The notes under the pieces were generated by a model. The model was not told where the DNA came from, searched no databases, and was given only the letters and a program-made list of their open reading frames with translations. The position numbers and the translations under genes were made by a program. Of a stretch of DNA of 37,243 nucleotides, positions 17,353 through 25,418 are shown in pieces. Source of the stretch: Saccharospirillaceae bacterium (GTDB lineage: Bacteria > Pseudomonadota > Gammaproteobacteria > Pseudomonadales > Natronospirillaceae); contig SKIB01000101.1 in the NCBI GenBank assembly GCA_007116635.1, positions 1 to 37,243 on the forward strand, written 5' to 3'. The first letter of the stretch is position 1; the number at the start of each line of letters is the position of its first letter.

Positions 17353-17383
17353 TTTGAATTGGTCCTTTGTGAACCAATTCAAA
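17353..17383 (+). promoter_or_regulatory. 11-bp inverted repeat upstream of the third chitinase gene
   Basis: TTTGAATTGGT (17353-17363) and ACCAATTCAAA (17373-17383) are perfect reverse complements separated by 9 bp. A -10-like TATAGA lies at 17410-17415, so the repeat sits directly upstream of, or over, the expected -35 region. This is a likely position for an activator or repressor operator. No similar repeat was found upstream of the other two chitinase genes. Confidence 0.55.
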
Positions 17384-17468
17384 GTTGTTTTACGGCTATT
17401 TTTTAGACTTATAGAGTCAAAAGACAAAAGCCTACAAGGTTTGACAATAACAACTAAGAGGTATACTC

Positions 17469-19406
17469 ATGCAGATATCTAAACTTAAGACTATGGCTGT
17501 TGCGGTCAGTGCAGCCGGTATTTTAGTTGCATGTGGTCAGGTCGAAGATCCTGGCACAATGCCAACGCCCGTACCAACGGATGATGTTGTGGTATCCCCT
17601 ACCAGCTCTCCAAGTCCTGATCCGTCACCAACGGCTGGTCCTTCTCCGTCTCCTGAGCCATCCCCTACAGCAGGGCCTTCGCCATCACCAACGCCCTCAC
17701 CCACAGTTAGCCCATCACCAACGGTGTCGCCTTCACCCTCCGTTATTCCTACCAATCCACCAATTTGGTGTCCAACAGGTGATAACTTCGATCCTAATGT
17801 TGCCTACCAGGGTGGTGATCGTGTGATTCTGGGCGGCAACGTTTATGAGGCTACTGGTTGGGCAGAGACAGCTCCAATTCCAGGTGCTGAAACCAACTGG
17901 GAAAACCCATGGCGCCTAGTGGGTGCTGTATCGGCCAACTGGTGCGAAGGTAAAGCCATTGATGCCAAGGGTAACGAACTGCCCATGGGTAACTGGGGTA
18001 ATTTCCCCATGGTGCGTCGCTTCCAAGCCTATGATGTGATGGCCAATAACCTGATGGTGGGTACTTATTATCCTGAATGGGGTATCTATGGCCGTGGGTT
18101 TGAAGCGCACCATATTCCATTCGATGGGTTAACCCATATTTACTATGCTTTTGCTCCAGTTTGTGGTGACAACTCTACTTCGTTTAACGAAGCGGCGGCT
18201 AATGGCAACTTTGGTGCCACAAACCGCGGAGCCTTCTGTGAGCAAGACTTTGAAATTAACATCTATGATGACTGGGCCGCTACAGAAAAATCCTTTGAAG
18301 GTGACAGCTTTGCTACGCCTTTAAAAGGTCTGTTTGGTCAGTTTACCCGAGCCAAGGTTGCTCACCCACATATTCGCGTACAGATGTCTGTAGGTGGTTG
18401 GACTTTGTCCCGTCCGTTCTTTGAAATGGCAGATGATCCAGCCAAGCGCGAGATCTTTGTTAACTCTGTAGGTCGTTTCCTTTCTGAGTTTGTAACCACT
18501 TTTGACGGCATTGATATCGACTGGGAATTCCCAGGTGCAGGTGGTAATGACCCAGACAAGGGTTGTGCGGCCGAAGAGCTTGATTGCTTTAATCCTGATC
18601 GTCAGCGAGATGCAGATAACTTTGCTGACTTGATGATTGAGCTGCGCGCTGAGTTAGACAGACTGGGTGATATCTATGGCAAGCACTTTGAACTGGGTGC
18701 TGCTGTTTCGCCTGACCCTGTTCGTGCTGCTGATCCACGTTACATCAACTGGGATCGTGCTGCACCAGCCATGGACTTCATTAACGTGATGACCTATGAC
18801 TACGCTGGTGGTTGGAACCGTGAAAGCCTGGGTTACAACACCTCAATGCGTTACCCAAGCTCTGGTAATCCAGAATGGAATACAGAGGGTACCATCAATG
18901 CCTTGCTTGCTCAGGGCGTGCCAGCGCATAAACTGGTGGTTGGTGTAGCTAAGTATGGTCGTGGCTGGGAAGGTGTAGTGGACTGGGAGGGTGATGACAA
19001 GTTCACCGGCCGCGCTACCCGCAACTTCCCTGATGATCTGCAAGAGTGTCAAGACACTGGCTGCCGTACAGTTGACTACAGTGGTCCAAATCCGGTAGGT
19101 ACTGTTGGTTCTTGGGAGCTGAACATTGCTGATTATGCCTACATCGAGCAAGAAATGATGGGTGGTCCTGACGGTACTGGTATCAATGGTTGGACCTTCC
19201 ATTATGATCCACACTATGGCGGTGCTTATGTTTGGCACGAAGGCCGTGGTGCGTTGCTTGGCTTTGACAGTAAAGAAACTGTTATGGACAAGGGCCGCTT
19301 CGTGAAAGAACTGGGTCTAGGTGGTCTGTTCTCATGGGAGATCACCGGTGACTCTGGTACCATTAACAATGCTATGAATGAAGCATTGGGTAAACCACGC
19401 CGTTAA
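17469..19406 (+). CDS. GH18 chitinase, surface lipoprotein with CBM5/12-like module
   Basis: The protein is 645 aa. The order is: lipoprotein signal (L-V-A-C, then Gly), a Ser/Pro repeat linker (about 30-97), a CBM5/12-like module (about 100-155, W..VAYQGGDRVILGGNVYEA pattern), and a GH18 domain (about 185-645). QMSVGGW is followed by the DGIDIDWE catalytic motif at 346-353 with the acid Glu353. The catalytic domain is closely similar to that of the upstream 577-aa chitinase, indicating tandem duplication followed by gain or loss of the CBM. Extra insertions containing two cysteine pairs (near CAAEELDC and ECQDTGC) are unique to this copy. The SD GAGG lies close to the ATG. A long terminator follows. 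Confidence 0.95.
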   Translation: MQISKLKTMAVAVSAAGILVACGQVEDPGTMPTPVPTDDVVVSPTSSPSPDPSPTAGPSPSPEPSPTAGPSPSPTPSPTVSPSPTVSPSPSVIPTNPPIWCPTGDNFDPNVAYQGGDRVILGGNVYEATGWAETAPIPGAETNWENPWRLVGAVSANWCEGKAIDAKGNELPMGNWGNFPMVRRFQAYDVMANNLMVGTYYPEWGIYGRGFEAHHIPFDGLTHIYYAFAPVCGDNSTSFNEAAANGNFGATNRGAFCEQDFEINIYDDWAATEKSFEGDSFATPLKGLFGQFTRAKVAHPHIRVQMSVGGWTLSRPFFEMADDPAKREIFVNSVGRFLSEFVTTFDGIDIDWEFPGAGGNDPDKGCAAEELDCFNPDRQRDADNFADLMIELRAELDRLGDIYGKHFELGAAVSPDPVRAADPRYINWDRAAPAMDFINVMTYDYAGGWNRESLGYNTSMRYPSSGNPEWNTEGTINALLAQGVPAHKLVVGVAKYGRGWEGVVDWEGDDKFTGRATRNFPDDLQECQDTGCRTVDYSGPNPVGTVGSWELNIADYAYIEQEMMGGPDGTGINGWTFHYDPHYGGAYVWHEGRGALLGFDSKETVMDKGRFVKELGLGGLFSWEITGDSGTINNAMNEALGKPRR

Positions 19407-19422
19407 TAGTTAGCTTTATTTT

Positions 19423-19458
19423 GCAATAAAAAAGCCGCATTTGCGGCTTTTTTATTGC
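19423..19458 (+). terminator. long intrinsic terminator of the third chitinase gene
   Basis: A perfect 17-bp inverted repeat (19423-19439 with 19442-19458) has a GC-rich GCCGCA/TGCGGC tip flanked by A6 and T6. It would also work on the opposite strand, but no gene ends there. Confidence 0.93.
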
Positions 19459-19795
19459 GTGAATAAATTTTGTAATGTGTTATGTTTTTACAATTGCTAA
19501 ATGTATTTAACCGATGCCTAGATGCCATTGATGATGCAGTTGAGCATTATTTTAGCCACAAGTTGCTCACGCCACCTGTGGTCGTCAATTGCAGTAGTGC
19601 TGAAAATTACTCACAGGAACAGCAGGTCAGTGTGGCAGAGCTAATGTTGTCTAGAACAATTGTCGGCTTGGCAGTGATCTACTTTATCAATCATAGTCAT
19701 CTGATCTTTCAATTTTCATCAATGGGATGCTGCGGCTATGATAGCCGCCGTAAAGATTACTAACCCTTAAATTAACTCTTACTTAGGAGCATTCC
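19459..19795 (+). other. 337-bp region before the peroxiredoxin gene, no convincing gene
   Basis: This AT-rich stretch contains a 93-codon frame (19482-19763) that has no SD, and its product has no recognisable domain; I treat it as probably not a gene. A near-palindrome GCGGCTATGATAGCCGC (19732-19748; 8-bp arms around one base) lies 48 bp before the peroxiredoxin start and could be an operator. No clear consensus promoter was identified, and a full OxyR-type site (four spaced ATAG/CTAT elements) is not present. Confidence 0.4.
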
Positions 19796-20554
19796 ATGTT
19801 TGAAAATCGCGAAGGTCAAAGCGTACCCCAGGTTACTTTCCCCATTCGTCGTAACGGTGACTGGGCACAGTTGACCACTGACGAACTGTTCAAAGATCAA
19901 ACCGTGATTCTGTTTGCTCTACCAGGTGCCTTTACCCCTACCTGCTCAAGCACTCACCTGCCACGCTACAACGAGCTGGCGCACACCTTCAAAGCCAATG
20001 GCGTGGATCGCATCATTTGCTTGTCGGTGAACGATCCATTCGTTATGGACTCTTGGAAGGCCGATCAGCACGCTGAGCACATTGAGTTTTTGCCAGACGG
20101 CAATGGCGAGTTCAGCGAAGGCATGGGCATGTTGGTCGATAAGGCCGACCTTGGCTTTGGCAAGCGCAGCTGGCGTTACAGCATGCTGGTGAAAAACGGC
20201 GTGGTGGAAAAGATGTTCATTGAACCCAATGAGCCAGGCGACCCATTCAAGGTGTCTGATGCCGACACCATGTTGAACTTCATCAACAAAGAAGCTCGCT
20301 TACCAGAGCGCGTGACTCTGTTTACCAAGCCAGGTTGCCCACACTGCGTTAAAGCCAAGGTTGCCTTGGATGCCGCTGGCCTGCGTTACGAAGTGATCGA
20401 GTTGGGTCAGCGTGGCCTGAGCTATAGCACTCTGCGTGCGGTAACGGGTCAGGGCACCACGCCTCAGGTCTATGTGAATGGTGAGCGCATTGGTGGCAGC
20501 GAAGAATTGGCTCAATGGTTGTCTCAGCGTCAGGCGGCCAGTGCTGCTGCTTAA
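19796..20554 (+). CDS. peroxiredoxin-glutaredoxin fusion (hybrid Prx5/Grx)
   Basis: The protein is 252 aa. It is a cytoplasmic glutathione-dependent peroxidase reducing H2O2 and alkyl hydroperoxides. The N-terminal Prx5-type domain (about 1-165) has PGAFTPTCS with the peroxidatic Cys50. The C-terminal glutaredoxin domain (about 172-245) has the C181-P-H-C184 active site and the TTPQVYVNG, GGSEEL glutathione-binding segments. The fusion lets the Grx domain recycle the Prx domain with GSH. The SD is AGGAG, followed by CATTCC and the ATG. It is monocistronic, between two terminators. Its placement inside the chitinase/protease island is not functionally obvious. Confidence 0.96.
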   Translation: MFENREGQSVPQVTFPIRRNGDWAQLTTDELFKDQTVILFALPGAFTPTCSSTHLPRYNELAHTFKANGVDRIICLSVNDPFVMDSWKADQHAEHIEFLPDGNGEFSEGMGMLVDKADLGFGKRSWRYSMLVKNGVVEKMFIEPNEPGDPFKVSDADTMLNFINKEARLPERVTLFTKPGCPHCVKAKVALDAAGLRYEVIELGQRGLSYSTLRAVTGQGTTPQVYVNGERIGGSEELAQWLSQRQAASAAA

Positions 20555-20601
20555 TGCCTGATCTTGGCCATGGACTTATGGCCAAATCCCTTTGGTTGGT
20601 T

Positions 20602-20626
20602 AGCCCGCTTTGGCGGGCTTTTTTTG
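20602..20626 (+). terminator. intrinsic terminator of the peroxiredoxin gene
   Basis: AGCCCGC (20602-20608) pairs with GCGGGCT (20613-20619) across a TTTG loop and is followed by T8. It lies inside the upstream part of the long protease frame, which argues that the protease starts downstream at 20810. Confidence 0.93.
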
Positions 20627-20809
20627 TTGTACTGTTGTTACCGATTTCATTCATTAAGATTCTACCTGTGTTTGAAAAAAGATAGACAGTTTCATGGTGG
20701 TGCGAATTGGGTCACAAAATTATCTGTTGATCTCTCTAATAATGTGGTTTGTCTTAAGACTGATGAATCTTTCGACAGGATCGCTGTCCAACAACAAGAG
20801 ATACTAATA

Positions 20810-22972
20810 ATGAAACATAGAATTAAGCACCTTACGCTACTCCCTTTGGTAGGGCTCGTCATGGCGAGCGCACTCAGTCAGGATTCAGTACAACATCCAG
20901 ACCCCTTGCAGCAGCAAATTGGGGTTCGGTATATCATTCACTACCAGCAGCCCGTGTATGAAACCATGTCCCTGGATGGTTTAACCCTGTTGGAGCATCA
21001 GGTTCAGCAGCTTTCCACCTTAGGTGCTGAAGTTGCTCTGGTTTTAGAGGAGATTAATGCCGTTGCTGCCTACCTGCCGGAATCAGCATATTCCATGCTT
21101 AGTCACGATCCTAGCATCAGCCTGATCGAGATTGATCAGTTGCGATTCATCGATCAGGTGCACTTTACGGAGTCGGATCTTGAGTGGGGTGCTGATTGGG
21201 CTGAATGGGTCAGTCCAGGCGCAGAAAATGTCGCTCCCAGCTTTGATAAGGGAGACTTTGTGCCCTCGAATATCCGAATGGTGAATGCAGATCAGCTATC
21301 CGATGCCTTTGCCAGTAACCAGACGGTTTGCGTCATTGACTCTGGCTTGGATGGCCAGCATGAAGACTTTTTCCATGAGCGCATAAAGGGTCACAATCAG
21401 GCTGGCGTGCAATGGAATGTTGATCGTAGCAGTCATGGTACACATGTGGCGGGCACCATTGCGGCGGCTGCCAATGGCATTGGTCTGGTGGGTGTGCTGC
21501 CGAATGGCCAGGTGAATCTGTTTATTATTAAGGTCTTTGGTGACAGCGGCAATTGGGTATATTCATCCAATACCGCTCATGCGGCCACGGTCTGCGCCAA
21601 TAATGGTGCCACGGTCATCAACATGAGTTTGGGTGGTAATGGCAGCACCAGAGCTGAGGCAGACACCTTTGCTCGTTTGCAAGACCGAGGCGTGCTATCC
21701 ATTGCGGCAGCTGGCAACCAAGGCAACACAACTCTGTCTTATCCTGCTTCCTATGATGCTGTTATGTCTGTGGCTGCCATAACCAATACCAGGACGCGGG
21801 CAAGTTTTTCTCAGTACAATGCTCAGGTTGAAATTGCCGCTCCCGGCGTTGGTATCTGGTCAACGCAGCCTACTGGTACTGGTCGCGCCATTGGTGGTGG
21901 GGTGTTTGTCAATAACAGTTCCATCAGCTCCAACCGTATGGTTGGCTCTCCTGATGTTGGTGCCTCTGGAGATTTAGTGAGCTGTGGCATGGGTACTTCG
22001 GTCTGCCAAAACGCGCAGGGAAGGGTGTGCTTAATCAGCCGAGGTGAGAACACCTTTGCGGAAAAAGCACTCAATTGTCAAAACGGAGGCGGTGTTGCTG
22101 CCCTGATTTACAATAATACCTCTGATGATTTCACGGGTACGGTGAGCGGTAGTAACATTTCCATACCGGTGGATTCTGTTACCCTGGCAACAGGTCGTTC
22201 TTTGCTAAATCAGCTGGGTGCACGGGTAGACTTTCGCGTCAACCGTGGTGGTGCTAATTACAGTGCCAAAAACGGAACCTCAATGGCTTCACCTGCTGTT
22301 GCTGGGGTAGCGGCTTTGGTTTGGAGTCATTTCCCGAACTGCACAGCGCAAGAAATCCGCCATGCGTTGAATCGTAGTGCCACGGATCTGGGAAGTCCTG
22401 GTCGAAACCATGAATTTGGCCATGGCTTGGTGGATGCCAAGGCCGCTTACGACTTTATTGCACGCAATGGCTGTGCCAATCAGTCCCCTGTGCCGCCATT
22501 GCCAACACCCAGTCCATCAGTGTTGCCAACTGCCATGCCTAGTGCAACGCCTAGCGCAACCCCTAGTATTGTTCCAACCGCCAACCCTGGCTGTAATGCC
22601 ACTCTGTATCAAGCCGGCGCCAGCTATCAGATCGGTGATCTCGTTAGCCACAATGGTAAGCTTTATCGTTGCACAGGGGCTGCCGGTTGGTGCTCGCAAG
22701 CCGCTTATGAGCCAGGTGTTTCGGTCCACTGGGCGCTGACCTGGACTGAAGAAAGCTGCACTGCCCAGCCCTCACCCAGCCCAAGCCCAACGCCCAGCCC
22801 AAGCCCAACGCCAAGCCCAAGCCCAAGCCCAACGCCTAGCCCAGAGCCAAGCCCAGAGCCAACACCTGAGCCAAGCCCAGAGTTACCCATTATCGACACA
22901 CCAAGAACGGGCTCCTTTGCCTGGTGGTTGATTCTCTTGGCCCCGCTGATGCTGCGTCGAATGCGTAAATAG
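20810..22972 (+). CDS. secreted S8 subtilisin-like protease with PA insert, CBM5/12 and C-terminal anchor
   Basis: The protein is 720 aa from the ATG at 20810, which starts a Sec signal peptide (about 1-24). An inhibitor-I9-like propeptide (about 40-110) precedes the S8 catalytic domain. The triad is Asp177 (IDSGLDG), His209 (SHGTHVAG) and Ser491 (GTSMASP), with the oxyanion Asn303 (AAGNQG). A protease-associated (PA) insert (about 365-460) sits between Asn303 and Ser491. A Thr/Pro linker, a CBM5/12 chitin-binding module (about 594-651) and a Ser/Pro-Glu/Pro linker follow. The C-terminus (about 698-720: R-T-G-S-F-A-W-W, hydrophobic stretch, R-R-M-R-K) looks like a GlyGly-CTERM-type sorting signal. 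It probably degrades protein associated with chitin. The longer frame from 20564 would overlap a terminator. Confidence 0.93.
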   Translation: MKHRIKHLTLLPLVGLVMASALSQDSVQHPDPLQQQIGVRYIIHYQQPVYETMSLDGLTLLEHQVQQLSTLGAEVALVLEEINAVAAYLPESAYSMLSHDPSISLIEIDQLRFIDQVHFTESDLEWGADWAEWVSPGAENVAPSFDKGDFVPSNIRMVNADQLSDAFASNQTVCVIDSGLDGQHEDFFHERIKGHNQAGVQWNVDRSSHGTHVAGTIAAAANGIGLVGVLPNGQVNLFIIKVFGDSGNWVYSSNTAHAATVCANNGATVINMSLGGNGSTRAEADTFARLQDRGVLSIAAAGNQGNTTLSYPASYDAVMSVAAITNTRTRASFSQYNAQVEIAAPGVGIWSTQPTGTGRAIGGGVFVNNSSISSNRMVGSPDVGASGDLVSCGMGTSVCQNAQGRVCLISRGENTFAEKALNCQNGGGVAALIYNNTSDDFTGTVSGSNISIPVDSVTLATGRSLLNQLGARVDFRVNRGGANYSAKNGTSMASPAVAGVAALVWSHFPNCTAQEIRHALNRSATDLGSPGRNHEFGHGLVDAKAAYDFIARNGCANQSPVPPLPTPSPSVLPTAMPSATPSATPSIVPTANPGCNATLYQAGASYQIGDLVSHNGKLYRCTGAAGWCSQAAYEPGVSVHWALTWTEESCTAQPSPSPSPTPSPSPTPSPSPSPTPSPEPSPEPTPEPSPELPIIDTPRTGSFAWWLILLAPLMLRRMRK
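22770..22883 (+). repeat. Ser-Pro / Glu-Pro linker repeats inside the protease gene
   Basis: Imperfect CCCAGCCCAAGC-type units encode alternating SPSPTPSP, then PEPSPEP. They make a flexible stalk between the CBM and the C-terminal anchor. Similar Ser/Thr/Pro linkers occur in all three chitinases. Such repeats can change length by slippage. Confidence 0.85.
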
Positions 22973-23005
22973 CTGAACGACAGGTCAAAGTCTCATCATC
23001 CTACC

Positions 23006-23029
23006 GCCCCGCCATGAGTGGGGCTTTTT
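23006..23029 (+). terminator. intrinsic terminator of the protease gene
   Basis: GCCCCGC (23006-23012) pairs with GTGGGGC (23018-23024), one G-T pair, with a 5-nt loop and then T5. It lies 34 bp after the stop. Confidence 0.85.
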
Positions 23030-23061
23030 CTTGAGCCGAGTTAGTCTAGCGTTCATGAGTC

Positions 23062-23080
23062 TTGTGCAAAAAATGCACAA
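23062..23080 (+). promoter_or_regulatory. inverted repeat upstream of rhlE
   Basis: TTGTGCA (23062-23068) and TGCACAA (23074-23080) are a perfect inverted repeat with an AAAAA spacer; a further TTTTTGCAC follows at 23081-23089. It lies 74 bp before the rhlE ATG. It could be an operator; it does not fit the CTG-N10-CAG LexA pattern. Confidence 0.4.
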
Positions 23081-23153
23081 TTTTTGCACTTGCTTCTTGC
23101 TATTTCAGGCGTTGATAGGCATAGTTGCCACCCCTTCTGTCCTTGAGCCTAGC

Positions 23154-24383
23154 ATGTCATTCAGTTCCCTTTCTCTTTCTGCCCCGCTGTTACAAACCCT
23201 TGAGCAATTAGGCTACCAGCAGCCTACTCCCATTCAACAGCAGGCCATTCCTGCGGTGCTATCGGGGCGCGATTTATTGGCGGCGGCGCAAACTGGAACA
23301 GGGAAAACCGCAGCCTTTGCCTTGCCCCTGTTGCAGTTGCTGAGCCAAGGCCCAAGGCCCAAGGCCAATCAGGTGCATACCCTGGTCTTGACCCCAACCC
23401 GTGAGTTGGCCATGCAGGTTGGGCAAGACTTTAGTGATTACGGCAAGTCCTTGTCCCTGCGTCAGCAGGTGGTCTATGGTGGGGTGAAGATCAATCCGCA
23501 GATGCAGCGTTTACGGCCTGGCTGTGATGTGTTGGTTGCCACTCCTGGGCGCTTGATCGATCTTTACCAGCAGAATGCCATTCGTTTTACTGATCTGAAG
23601 TATCTGGTGCTGGATGAAGCTGACCGCATGCTGGACATGGGCTTCATTCACGACATTCGCCGCATCATGAAGCTGCTGCCGGCCAAAAGACAAAATTTGC
23701 TGTTTTCCGCTACTTTCTCGCCTGAGGTGCGGGCTCTGGCCAAGGGCATCATTAATGACCCATTGGAAGTGTCGGTGGCACCGGCCAACAGCACGGTTGA
23801 AAAGATTGAACAGAGTCTGTATCCAGTAGAGAAGAGCAAAAAAAGCAAGCTGCTGCAGCATCTCATTCAGGAGCAGGATTGGCAGCAGGTGTTGGTCTTT
23901 ACTCGTACCAAGCATGGCGCCAACCGCTTGGTTAAAGACCTTGAGAGCGTCAGAATCAGTGCAGCTGCCATTCATGGCAACAAAAGCCAGAACGCTCGTA
24001 TTAAGGCGCTGAACAACTTCAAGCAAAATCAGATTCGAGTGTTAGTAGCCACCGACATCGTGGCTCGCGGCTTGGACATCGAGCAGCTGCCCCAGGTAGT
24101 GAACTTCGACCTGCCCAATGTGCCCGCTGACTATGTGCATCGCATTGGCCGCACCGGCCGTGCTGGCGCCTCGGGCAAAGCCTTGAGCTTTGTTTGCTCA
24201 GAGACCTTGGATGAGTTGTTTGCTATTGAACGCTTGATTCAGCAGGCCATTCCACGCCAGCTTTTGCCGCCCTTTGCACCGCAAAATCCCTTGCCGGAGT
24301 CCAAAAGCAGTTGGACGCCGCTCAAGCCTAAGAAGCCGAAAAAACCAAAGCCCTTAGGCCAGCGAGCACCGGCCGCTCGCTAA
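23154..24383 (+). CDS. rhlE: DEAD-box ATP-dependent RNA helicase RhlE
   Basis: The protein is 409 aa from ATG 23154. All DEAD-box motifs are visible: Q motif ([10 protein letters not shown]), Walker A AQTGTGKT at 45-52, PTRELA, TPGR, DEAD at 154-157, SATFS, the RGLDIEQL segment and [10 protein letters not shown]. The opening MSFSSLSLS and the short Lys/Pro-rich basic tail (about 385-409) match RhlE. It remodels RNA in ribosome assembly and decay in the cytoplasm. The longer frame from 23031 begins right after the protease terminator and adds a Cys/Phe-rich extension with no counterpart in the family. The 3' end overlaps the convergent CheY-like gene by 4 bp. Confidence 0.93.
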   Translation: MSFSSLSLSAPLLQTLEQLGYQQPTPIQQQAIPAVLSGRDLLAAAQTGTGKTAAFALPLLQLLSQGPRPKANQVHTLVLTPTRELAMQVGQDFSDYGKSLSLRQQVVYGGVKINPQMQRLRPGCDVLVATPGRLIDLYQQNAIRFTDLKYLVLDEADRMLDMGFIHDIRRIMKLLPAKRQNLLFSATFSPEVRALAKGIINDPLEVSVAPANSTVEKIEQSLYPVEKSKKSKLLQHLIQEQDWQQVLVFTRTKHGANRLVKDLESVRISAAAIHGNKSQNARIKALNNFKQNQIRVLVATDIVARGLDIEQLPQVVNFDLPNVPADYVHRIGRTGRAGASGKALSFVCSETLDELFAIERLIQQAIPRQLLPPFAPQNPLPESKSSWTPLKPKKPKKPKPLGQRAPAAR

Positions 24384-24775
24384 GCTGAATCTTGGCAGCC
24401 CTGCTGCCAAAGCTTGGTGACATCTTGCGACAGGGTCATGGGGTCAAAAGGCTTGGGAATGACACCCACTGCGCCCAGCTCAAGCAGTTGCTTGACCTCA
24501 CTGGGCATGACCTTAGCAGTCATGAAGGCGGTGGGGATCAGCCTCAGGCTGGGCAGTTGTTTAAGTGCTTTGAAGGTGGTTGGGCCATCCATATTGGGCA
24601 TCATCACATCCAACAGAATCATCTGCGGTGCAAATTGCTCCGCTTCGGCCAGAGCCTGTTCACCGGAGGAGCAGATCTTGACTTCAAAACCACCGATCAT
24701 CTCCAGCGCCAACCTAGCCACCTCTTGGATGTCCTTTTCGTCCTCAACATAAAGTATGCGTGCCAGTTCAGCCAT
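24380..24775 (-). CDS. CheY-like single-domain response regulator
   Basis: The protein is 131 aa, a receiver domain only. The phospho-acceptor is Asp56 (ILLDVMMPN), the acidic pocket is Glu11-Asp12, the switch Thr is Thr86 (FMTAK) and the conserved Lys is Lys108 (IPKPFDP). There is no output domain. It is the last gene of the signalling run, 26 bp after cheD. It could receive phosphate from one of the upstream histidine kinases or from an unlinked CheA. Its stop overlaps the convergent rhlE stop by 4 bp, and no intrinsic terminator was found. Confidence 0.94.
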   Translation of the reverse strand: MAELARILYVEDEKDIQEVARLALEMIGGFEVKICSSGEQALAEAEQFAPQMILLDVMMPNMDGPTTFKALKQLPSLRLIPTAFMTAKVMPSEVKQLLELGAVGVIPKPFDPMTLSQDVTKLWQQGCQDSA

Positions 24776-24801
24776 GATGCGTTTCCTATAAGGCTTATGA
24801 A

Positions 24802-25407
24802 TTAAATGAACAACTCCACACTGCTGCTTGGTTTGTCCTGCAGCAATTGGCGCTGGTAGTCTTTTTCTTGGTCAACAATCAGGGATTGCATGCCATCGTT
24901 GATCTTACGCACCAAAACCTGATCCGAATCAGGAAAGAAATAAACCTTGCGCGGTGAATTGCCCAACACATCCTTAGCATAGACCTTTAAGCCCTCGGTG
25001 GCCAAATAGCGCAATACAAATTCCACATTCCGCTCCCCCACACTGCCAGGGCCAAAGCCTTTGAGCACATTGCCACCGCCGAATACCTTGGCTTGCAGCC
25101 GCTCGCGCCTGGCACCCAGTTTTAGCAGATGGTTGATCAGCAGCTCCATGGCATAAACCCCATAGCGACCTGAGGAAGTAGTCAGATCAGGGTCATCTTG
25201 GTTGCCGGGCAGTAAAAAGTGATTCATGCCGCCCACACCTGAGAAGGGGTCAAGCAGGCAAACGGTGACGCAGGAACCCAGCACGGTTACCATCAATTCA
25301 GGGTTGCGCCCAGCATAGTATTCGCCTGGTAATACCTTGACTGCCACCCGGTCAAAGTGGCGGTCAAAGTATTTAAGGCTGGCGAGGTGATCCTGAGTCT
25401 GTGTCAT
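24802..25407 (-). CDS. cheD: chemoreceptor glutamine deamidase CheD
   Basis: The protein is 201 aa from ATG 25407. CheD deamidates specific glutamines in chemoreceptors, tuning their adaptation state. The catalytic Cys46 (LGSCVTVCL) and His63 (GGMNHFLLP) are present, and Thr41 is the probable third residue. VFGGGNVLKG and GERNVEFV are further family segments. An upstream TTG (25434) overlapping the MCP gene is possible, but the ATG has AGGTG upstream and lies 11 bp after the MCP stop. The direct linkage to the PAS-PAS MCP suggests that receptor as a substrate. Confidence 0.95.
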   Translation of the reverse strand: MTQTQDHLASLKYFDRHFDRVAVKVLPGEYYAGRNPELMVTVLGSCVTVCLLDPFSGVGGMNHFLLPGNQDDPDLTTSSGRYGVYAMELLINHLLKLGARRERLQAKVFGGGNVLKGFGPGSVGERNVEFVLRYLATEGLKVYAKDVLGNSPRKVYFFPDSDQVLVRKINDGMQSLIVDQEKDYQRQLLQDKPSSSVELFI

Positions 25408-25418
25408 GCCTGTTGCAC

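Noticed and set aside
19482-19763. 93-codon open frame between the third chitinase and the peroxiredoxin
   Set aside because: No SD, no domain, odd composition (Cys/His/Phe) and placed directly after a terminator without a convincing promoter. Not called as a gene.
20564-20809. Extension of the protease frame upstream
   Set aside because: It contains the intrinsic terminator of the peroxiredoxin gene (20602-20626), and the signal peptide starts at 20810.
22544-22883. Plus- and minus-strand frames in the Ser/Pro linker of the protease
   Set aside because: Low-complexity Gly/Leu or Pro/Gln shadows caused by the repetitive linker codons.
24392-24410. TTGGCAG/CTGCCAA hairpin after rhlE
   Set aside because: The stem is good but has no T run and lies within the coding end of the CheY-like gene, so it is not called as a terminator.
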